Under the pieces are notes generated by a model, which made no database searches, was not told the DNA's origin, and worked only from the letters and a program-made list of their open reading frames with translations. A DNA stretch of 10,397 nt from Lachnospiraceae bacterium (GTDB taxonomy: Bacteria > Bacillota > Clostridia > Lachnospirales > Lachnospiraceae): the NCBI GenBank assembly GCA_009774155.1, contig VSNE01000069.1:1-10397 (forward strand). Direction: 5' to 3'. Both the position numbers and the translations under genes were made by a program. Each line of letters opens with the position of its first letter. Positions within the stretch are counted from its first letter, which is position 1. Below, piece after piece: positions 5,489 to 10,397 of the stretch.

Positions 5489-5625
5489 GCTATGGATTTG
5501 TGGACAGCCGCCAGCAGGATATTGACAACTCTGTGGACAGGCCATGCACAGCAGGTTGGATACATCCGGTCCACAGAGCAGCCAACATCCTGCAAAACAG
5601 GCGCCTGACCACAAGCTCCACAGCT
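5489..5625. repeat. 137-bp long direct repeat, copy 2, with large inverted repeat
   Basis: Second copy of the repeat at 1-137. Inside it, 5514-5538 and 5569-5593 form an inverted repeat with 21 of 25 pairs, including an uninterrupted CTCTGTGGAC/GTCCACAGAG core, around a 30-base centre. Weaker symmetry continues outwards (TTGTGG ... CCACAA). TGTGGACAG occurs twice (5499-5507, 5532-5540) and GTCCACAG once in reverse. This could be a replication origin, a recombination site for the resolvase or a structured RNA; the sequence alone does not decide. Confidence 0.85.
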
Positions 5626-5639
5626 CCGGCGGACTAAAG

Positions 5640-5785
5640 ACCCCTTTTCCGTTTCCCCTGTAGGGGAAAAACCAAGCCCCTACCGCCCTTGATCCGCCAC
5701 CTTAAAATTTGTTCCAAATTTTAAGGCAGGAATAGAGCGTTACACGCTTGAAGCACAAATACCGGTCAAGCCGGTATTTTAAAGT
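5640..5785. other. Hairpin cluster upstream of mob genes, candidate oriT
   Basis: The 5626-5912 gap holds no gene. Four inverted repeats follow closely: TTTCCCCT/AGGGGAAA (5652-5669), a perfect 12-bp stem with TTC loop (5700-5726), AGCGT/ACGCT (5736-5748), and AATACCGG/CCGGTATT (5758-5778) followed by TTT. Between the first two lies a GC-rich stretch, TACCGCCCTTGATCC. Relaxase genes normally sit next to their oriT, and oriTs carry such repeats beside the nick site, so this is the best candidate. The last hairpin could also be a terminator. I cannot place the nick. Confidence 0.5.
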
Positions 5786-5912
5786 AATTTTTTGAGTGTT
5801 ACATAAAAAAGAAAAAAATAAATATCTTGTTACAGTTATTAAAGAAAAACTTGTAAAGAGTTGTATTTAAAGGAAATTTTTTGTAACATAGAGCTATGAA
5901 GGAGGGAAATTA

Positions 5913-6329
5913 ATGGATACAGTAAAGACAAAAAAGAAAAGAGAAAATGGCTCCCGTATAAATGTGAAATTCACAAAAGAAGATTATGATACCATTTCTG
6001 GAATTGCAGCGAAAAGGGGAGTCTCTATGTCAGAGGTTGTGCGTGAATGGGCTTTACAGGGGTTAAATGGAACCTTAACAGAAGACAATATGGAATTTAT
6101 TGTTCCGATCATACGGCAGCAATTACAGGAAATTTTATCTTTACAGGTAGAAAGACTTGCTGCATTATCTGCTAAGACCTGTATCCAGGCGGGGACATCT
6201 GCGTATTTGACTGCAGAAGTAATCTCCCGGTTTCTTCCTGAAAACAAGCAGATAGATTATCAGGAAGCATATGACCAGGCCAGAAAAAAAGCAGTGAAGT
6301 ATCTTAAAGGTAATGGGGGAGAGGATTAA
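5913..6329 (+). CDS. Ribbon-helix-helix mobilization accessory protein (MobC-like)
   Basis: 138 residues. The start at 5913 has GGAGGG seven bases upstream. Residues about 14-52 (SRINVKFTKEDYDTISGIAA then SMSEVVREWALQGL) fit a ribbon-helix-helix DNA-binding domain: a short strand followed by two helices. The rest is helical and may contact the relaxase. It ends two bases before the relaxase start, so the pair is translationally coupled, and the hairpin cluster lies just upstream. Relaxosome accessory proteins of this type bind oriT, help to melt it and repress their own operon. The role is inferred from fold and context; the sequence is not a close textbook MobC. Confidence 0.7.
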   Translation: MDTVKTKKKRENGSRINVKFTKEDYDTISGIAAKRGVSMSEVVREWALQGLNGTLTEDNMEFIVPIIRQQLQEILSLQVERLAALSAKTCIQAGTSAYLTAEVISRFLPENKQIDYQEAYDQARKKAVKYLKGNGGED

Positions 6330-6331
6330 TT

Positions 6332-9300
6332 ATGCCATACAGGCCATTGGTATGTAAAATCCGTTGTGCAAATCCGAATAAAAAGGGCAGTCAAAATGCT
6401 AACAGGAATTATCTTACCTATATTGCGACCAGGGAAAATGTGGATTTGGAAAAATTGAGTGAGAATCCTACAGATGAAGCTGTTTTATCTGCAATAGAAA
6501 AAGAAGAGAAAACTGCTGATTCAAAAGAGACAAGCAATAAAGATTATTTAAAATATATTTCGGATCGGCCTGGATCTCATGGGCTGTTTGGAAATATAGA
6601 TACAAGTGATTTAAAGAAACTTGGAAGTGATGTGGCCAAAATGACTGCGGACGGGAAAAATATATACAAAGTAATTATTTCCCTAAGTGAGTTGGATGCA
6701 AAGCTTCTGGGATACACTAATAAAAATAATTGGAATCAATATCTTAAAGCAGTGATGCCCGATTTTGCCAAAGCTCTCGGATTAAGTTCATATGACTTTA
6801 CCTGGGTAGCAGCTTATCATGCGGAAAAAACTCATCCGCATATTCATGTAATGCTTTGGAATAATAAGGACATTATTCAGTCGCCATTCATACCAGTCGC
6901 TACACAGAATAAATGCCGGAAGGTTCTTTCGGATCATATGTTTGATGAGAATTATGAAAAGTCCCTGAAAAAGCTTCTGAAGGAAGAACGTGACGAATAT
7001 ATCCTTAAGAAAAATGTTTCCAGGGAAAGCATAACGGATGAATTTAAACGTATTTTTTTGGACACCTCTTATGTTCCCGGGAACATGGTCAGTTCCCTTC
7101 CGAATAAATTAAAGGATGGGGAGTTAAAGGAGCTGGAGGCAAAGATAAGGGAGCTGGTGGATGTACTTCCGATGCAGGGAAGAATAAGTTATCGGTTTAT
7201 GTCTCCTGAAGTAAAAAAGAAGATAGATGATATAACCAATCAATTATTTGAACGGAGAGACTTTAAATTACAGGTTCAAAATTACGTGAATGCTTCTGTA
7301 GAAATTCAGAAGATGGAGGGGAAGGTACAAAAGCAGTTAGCTGCCGTAAGAAAAAGGGCAATGGGAGAACTTTATAACCGTGCCGGCAATATCATTTTAA
7401 AAGGAGTTACTTCCCAAATAGATGTAATCAGAGGGAATACAGATGCAAAAAGTAATGACATAGAGTATCAGCCGGAGGATGGAAATAAGGAAAAGAAGCA
7501 GATGGATCTTTCGCTTGAACGGGAGATGGATAAGCTCTTGGAAATAGCTACAGGACCTGATTGGTGGGCTCCACACGAATATGAGAAATTACGCCAGGCA
7601 GAAGAAATAAAAAGCCAGGCTTTTTGGAATGAGCATGAATATGAGTTTTACAGGCGGCTTGATTCTAAAAATGGAAATTCTTTATATAAATGGGGGAAGG
7701 AATACCTTTTAGATGAGTATTTTCACGATCCGGAAAAGGCATATGCTTTTTTTGAAAAGAGCGCCTCCAATGGCAATAAATTTGCGATGTACCAGCTTGG
7801 AAAAATGTATATGAAAGGGTATGAAAAGTCTGGAATCAGCAAAGATATTATGAAAGCGAGTCATTGGTTTGAAGAGTCTTCAAAATTAAATAATCATTGG
7901 GCAGATTATATGTTAGGAAAAATATACGGTCAGGAGGAGGCTGTATATGATATAGAAAAGTCTTTAAAATATTATAAAAAGTCAGCAGAACAGGGAAATG
8001 CTGCTGCGATGCACCAGCTTGGATATATGCTTTATTTTGGAAATGGGGCAGATATTGACAAAGAGAAGGGGATTTATTGGCTGGATCGTGCAGCCCAGGA
8101 AAACAATGTATATGCTCAATATCTTCTGGGAGATATTTACAGCAATGGGTCTGATGAAAACTATGCTCCTTCAAAAGCAGTTCATATGTATGAGAAAGCG
8201 GCTGCTCAGGGGAATGAAATGGCGATGCTTAAGCAGGGGCAGATATATATCCATGGTCTTTGCGGGGAGGAAAAAATCAGTGAGGGAGAACAACTATTAG
8301 AGTTATCCCTTAAGAAGATTGAAGAGCGTTTGGAGCGAAAGACGGAAGGAAAGTCGGAAAATGCATATCTGGAGCATTATTTAGGAAAGTTTTTCTCATC
8401 AGAGGATTCCGGTAAATTTTATAGCATGGAAAAAGCAATAAAATATTTTAAACTTTCTGTAGAACATGGAGGAGAGCTTTCTTTATACAGTTTAGGAAAG
8501 ATATATGAAAGTAAAAGCGATATAGAACAAGCCTTAAAGTATTATAAAATAGCAGCAGAAAAAGGAAATGAGATGGCAATGTATCAACTCGGTAAGCTAT
8601 ATTTGAAGGATGATGTAGAAGCGAATCCGGAAACCGGGATGAGCTGGCTGCATAAGGCGGCGGATGAGTATGAGAATCCATATGCGGTATATCTTCTTGG
8701 AAAATTGTATTCTGAGCAGGAAGGAGAATATTATAATCCAACAGAGGCAGTGAAGTATTATGAAATAGCGGCGGAGAAGGGGAACGAAGCGGCGATGTAC
8801 CGGCTTGGTAAGTTATACTTAGAGGATAAGGTAGAGGAGAATCCAGAGTCTGGCGTGAGCTGGCTTCATAAAGCAGCAGATGAGTATAAGAACCCATATG
8901 CGGCGTATTTTCTTGGAAAATTGTATTCTGATCAAAAAAAAGAATATTATAATCCAACAGAGGCAGTGAAGTATTATGAGTTAGCTGCAGGAAAAGGAAA
9001 TGAAATGGCAATGTATCAATTAGGCCGTATGCATATGGAAGGAAAAATTGTTCATCAGGATTATGAGGTGGGAATGAAGTGGCTGCATGAAGCTTCTGAT
9101 AGTTATAATAATTTACATGCTCAATATTTTCTTGGGAATACATATTTTGAAAAAGGAGATACCGATACTGCATTAAAATACTGGCAGCTATCGGCAGATC
9201 AGGATAATGACTTTGCAATGTGGAGAATAGGACATATTTATTTATGGGGAATTGGAATTGATAAAAATCCGGAGAAAGGGCTTAGCTGGCTACATAAGGC

Positions 9301-9502
9301 GGCGGATGAGTATGGAAATGAATATGCGAAGAATGAGATAGAAATGTATGAAAAAATACCTCTCCAAAGATTGTCTTACGGCATATTCAAAATAGTGTTT
9401 CAATCACTTGAAACAACGGCGGCAAGGAAAAGTAATCAGTATCAAATACTTTATGAAAGAAGCCGACAAGCCAAAAAGGAGCAAGCGATGTATCATGATT
9501 AG
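6332..9502 (+). CDS. MobP/MobL-like relaxase fused to Sel1-like repeats
   Basis: 1056 residues. The N-terminal relaxase domain (about 1-225) has a conserved tyrosine-rich motif NYLTYIATREN near 26-36, likely containing the nicking tyrosine, then YISDRPGSHGLFG, and the metal-binding HUH motif in YHAEKTHPHIHVMLWN (H163, H170, H172). It would nick oriT and lead the strand into the recipient with a helper secretion system. A charged helical linker (about 205-440) follows. From about 445 to 1010 there are some 15 Sel1-like repeats of about 36 residues (pattern AMYQLGKLY...AVKYYEIAAEKGN), an alpha-solenoid typical of protein-protein binding. A short basic tail ends the protein. No coupling protein or secretion genes are visible, so it looks mobilizable rather than self-transmissible. 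The start follows GGGGGAGAGG and the upstream gene by two bases. Confidence 0.88.
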   Translation: MPYRPLVCKIRCANPNKKGSQNANRNYLTYIATRENVDLEKLSENPTDEAVLSAIEKEEKTADSKETSNKDYLKYISDRPGSHGLFGNIDTSDLKKLGSDVAKMTADGKNIYKVIISLSELDAKLLGYTNKNNWNQYLKAVMPDFAKALGLSSYDFTWVAAYHAEKTHPHIHVMLWNNKDIIQSPFIPVATQNKCRKVLSDHMFDENYEKSLKKLLKEERDEYILKKNVSRESITDEFKRIFLDTSYVPGNMVSSLPNKLKDGELKELEAKIRELVDVLPMQGRISYRFMSPEVKKKIDDITNQLFERRDFKLQVQNYVNASVEIQKMEGKVQKQLAAVRKRAMGELYNRAGNIILKGVTSQIDVIRGNTDAKSNDIEYQPEDGNKEKKQMDLSLEREMDKLLEIATGPDWWAPHEYEKLRQAEEIKSQAFWNEHEYEFYRRLDSKNGNSLYKWGKEYLLDEYFHDPEKAYAFFEKSASNGNKFAMYQLGKMYMKGYEKSGISKDIMKASHWFEESSKLNNHWADYMLGKIYGQEEAVYDIEKSLKYYKKSAEQGNAAAMHQLGYMLYFGNGADIDKEKGIYWLDRAAQENNVYAQYLLGDIYSNGSDENYAPSKAVHMYEKAAAQGNEMAMLKQGQIYIHGLCGEEKISEGEQLLELSLKKIEERLERKTEGKSENAYLEHYLGKFFSSEDSGKFYSMEKAIKYFKLSVEHGGELSLYSLGKIYESKSDIEQALKYYKIAAEKGNEMAMYQLGKLYLKDDVEANPETGMSWLHKAADEYENPYAVYLLGKLYSEQEGEYYNPTEAVKYYEIAAEKGNEAAMYRLGKLYLEDKVEENPESGVSWLHKAADEYKNPYAAYFLGKLYSDQKKEYYNPTEAVKYYELAAGKGNEMAMYQLGRMHMEGKIVHQDYEVGMKWLHEASDSYNNLHAQYFLGNTYFEKGDTDTALKYWQLSADQDNDFAMWRIGHIYLWGIGIDKNPEKGLSWLHKAADEYGNEYAKNEIEMYEKIPLQRLSYGIFKIVFQSLETTAARKSNQYQILYERSRQAKKEQAMYHD
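8570..9001 (+). repeat. Two tandem 216-bp units inside the Sel1 region
   Basis: Units 8570-8785 and 8786-9001 each encode two Sel1 repeats (72 residues) and are highly alike, including a 38-base stretch identical at 8726 and 8942. The neighbouring repeats are much more diverged, pointing to a recent in-frame duplication or gene conversion. Such repeats can expand or contract and change the length of the solenoid. Confidence 0.75.
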
Positions 9503-9554
9503 TAGTCAGAAGGAGATCTGTATTCATTTTTGGAAGGGTGGTGGGGTTGTAAAG

Positions 9555-10298
9555 TTAATTATATTTTTGTTGGACTTCATCATAGGAAGATGCTGAGATC
9601 TCTTCAACAAGCTCTTTTTTATATTTTTTGAGACTTCCTAAGCTGATTCCGGCGAGCTTTGCCATTTCCTCGTTTTTCAGATTTCCGCCAAATATTTTTG
9701 AGTGTTTCAGAATTATAGGTTTTGCTGTTAGACTCTTTTTTGTTTTCACAGAAATGCCGTTTTTGCGTCCAGGCTGCCTGCCATTGCGGCGGGCAGTTTC
9801 TATACCCTCCCGGGTACGTTGCTGAAGATCCCGGACTTCTTTTTCAGACTGTTCAAAGGCAAGTTTTATCTGTTTCCGGGCAAGACTTAGAATATAAGTA
9901 TTCAATACATCAACGATCCCCTGCATTAGTCTGTCCATGTCAGCATCTTTGCTGTTAAATGCAATCTGAAGCTGGCTTTCCATGGAATGCTTATATGTGT
10001 CAGTATTAATGTGGGCTTCTTTTAGAAAGACCAGATTGACCCCTTTTTTAAATAGAAATTCATATAGATCAAAACCTTCTTCTGCATTCCTGCTCATACG
10101 AGAAACGCTGTCAAATATGATAGTGTCACCAGGTTGAATTATACGAATAACTTTGTCAAGTTCTTTCCTTCCCTGAAATTTTGTTCCTGTGTATATTTCT
10201 GTTACAATTTTTGCCTCAGGATAAGCAGATAAGATGTTTCGGATTTGGCGTTCAATATTTTGTTTTGCAGTTGATATTCTGCAGTAACCGAAGATCAT
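9555..10298 (-). CDS. Serine recombinase of resolvase/invertase type
   Basis: 247 residues. The catalytic domain starts GYCRISTAKQNIERQ, with the nucleophile expected at S9 and R7 beside it. The second motif, FDSVSRMSRNAEEG (62-75), provides the conserved D/S/R residues. A long helix (about 125-170) leads to a C-terminal helix-turn-helix (208-230, LKNEEMAKLAGISLGSLKKY). It is longer than the roughly 185-residue Tn3-type resolvases because of an extended linker. The start has AAGGGG six bases upstream. It converges on the relaxase gene with 52 bp between them and no clear terminator. Probable job: resolving plasmid multimers, or a local inversion or integration. The recombination site is not identified; the 137-bp repeats are one candidate. 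Confidence 0.88.
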   Translation of the reverse strand: MIFGYCRISTAKQNIERQIRNILSAYPEAKIVTEIYTGTKFQGRKELDKVIRIIQPGDTIIFDSVSRMSRNAEEGFDLYEFLFKKGVNLVFLKEAHINTDTYKHSMESQLQIAFNSKDADMDRLMQGIVDVLNTYILSLARKQIKLAFEQSEKEVRDLQQRTREGIETARRNGRQPGRKNGISVKTKKSLTAKPIILKHSKIFGGNLKNEEMAKLAGISLGSLKKYKKELVEEISASSYDEVQQKYN

Positions 10299-10373
10299 AT
10301 ATTTCCCCTTTGAAGTTGAATACTGTTTTTAATGAAAAAGTGCAAGATAAATGACCGTTTAATTTATACTGCA

Positions 10374-10379
10374 ATTATA
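10374..10379 (-). promoter_or_regulatory. Candidate -10 box for the recombinase gene
   Basis: TATAAT on the minus strand about 75 bp before the recombinase start. A matching -35 box would fall at or beyond the window edge, so the promoter cannot be confirmed. Confidence 0.4.
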
Positions 10380-10397
10380 GCATAGAAAAAGGGGTAT

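Noticed and set aside
5499..5578. TGTGGACA boxes as DnaA boxes
   Set aside because: They differ from the DnaA consensus at two or more positions, and no replication gene is nearby, so an oriV call would be a guess.
5452..5637. 61-codon plus-strand frame running through direct repeat 2
   Set aside because: It starts next to the palindrome without a ribosome binding site, and the other repeat copy lacks its start context. The repeat looks structural, not coding.
8448..9218. 256-codon open frame on the minus strand inside the relaxase gene
   Set aside because: It is antisense to the Sel1 repeats, and its own repeated peptide pattern is only the mirror of the tandem 216-bp units. No ribosome binding site was noted, and its composition is unlike a real protein.
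1..10397. CRISPR arrays, tRNA or rRNA genes
   Set aside because: No regularly spaced short repeats, cloverleaf sequences or rRNA-like segments were seen. The repeated elements are four scattered palindromes and one long direct repeat.

Overview
The window looks like part of a mobilizable plasmid or integrative mobilizable element from a low-GC Gram-positive bacterium, most likely a gut Clostridia of the Lachnospiraceae type. Grounds: strong AGGAGG-type ribosome binding sites, AT-rich codon use, a Firmicutes-style MobP/MobL-like relaxase, and a ParA/ParB pair of the kind carried by these elements. The host assignment is inference. No replication initiator and no cargo such as resistance genes are visible.

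Left part (1-4640, minus strand): a maintenance operon reads tandem-HTH regulator -> parA -> fic remnant -> IS200/IS605 remnant -> parB, driven by a near-consensus promoter at 4609-4637. The fic gene keeps only its N-terminal part, including the SxxxEG inhibitory motif. It is joined directly to a 5'-truncated tnpA, followed by an intact tnpB and an IS605-type right end, so parA and parB are now about 2 kb apart. Four copies of the odd palindrome GTGACTTGAAGTCAC (163-177, 4182-4196, 4576-4590, 5437-5451) lie after parB, inside the 3' end of the regulator gene, in the operon leader, and next to the second long direct repeat. They look like a shared partition centromere and/or operator.

Middle part (4640-5912, no long gene): a probable decayed IS605 right end; a compact convergent type I toxin-antitoxin locus (34-codon hydrophobic toxin on minus, RNA antitoxin on plus, two 17-bp-spaced promoters, shared bidirectional terminator, a toxin leader able to mask its own Shine-Dalgarno); palindrome 4; a 137-bp repeat (5489-5625) that also occurs at 1-137 and contains a large imperfect inverted repeat; and a cluster of hairpins that is a candidate oriT.

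Right part (5913-10397): a mobilization operon with a ribbon-helix-helix accessory protein and a 1056-residue relaxase that carries about 15 Sel1-like repeats, then a convergent serine recombinase of the resolvase/invertase type. Partition, toxin-antitoxin and resolvase would together stabilise the element, while the mob genes and oriT would let a helper conjugation system transfer it.
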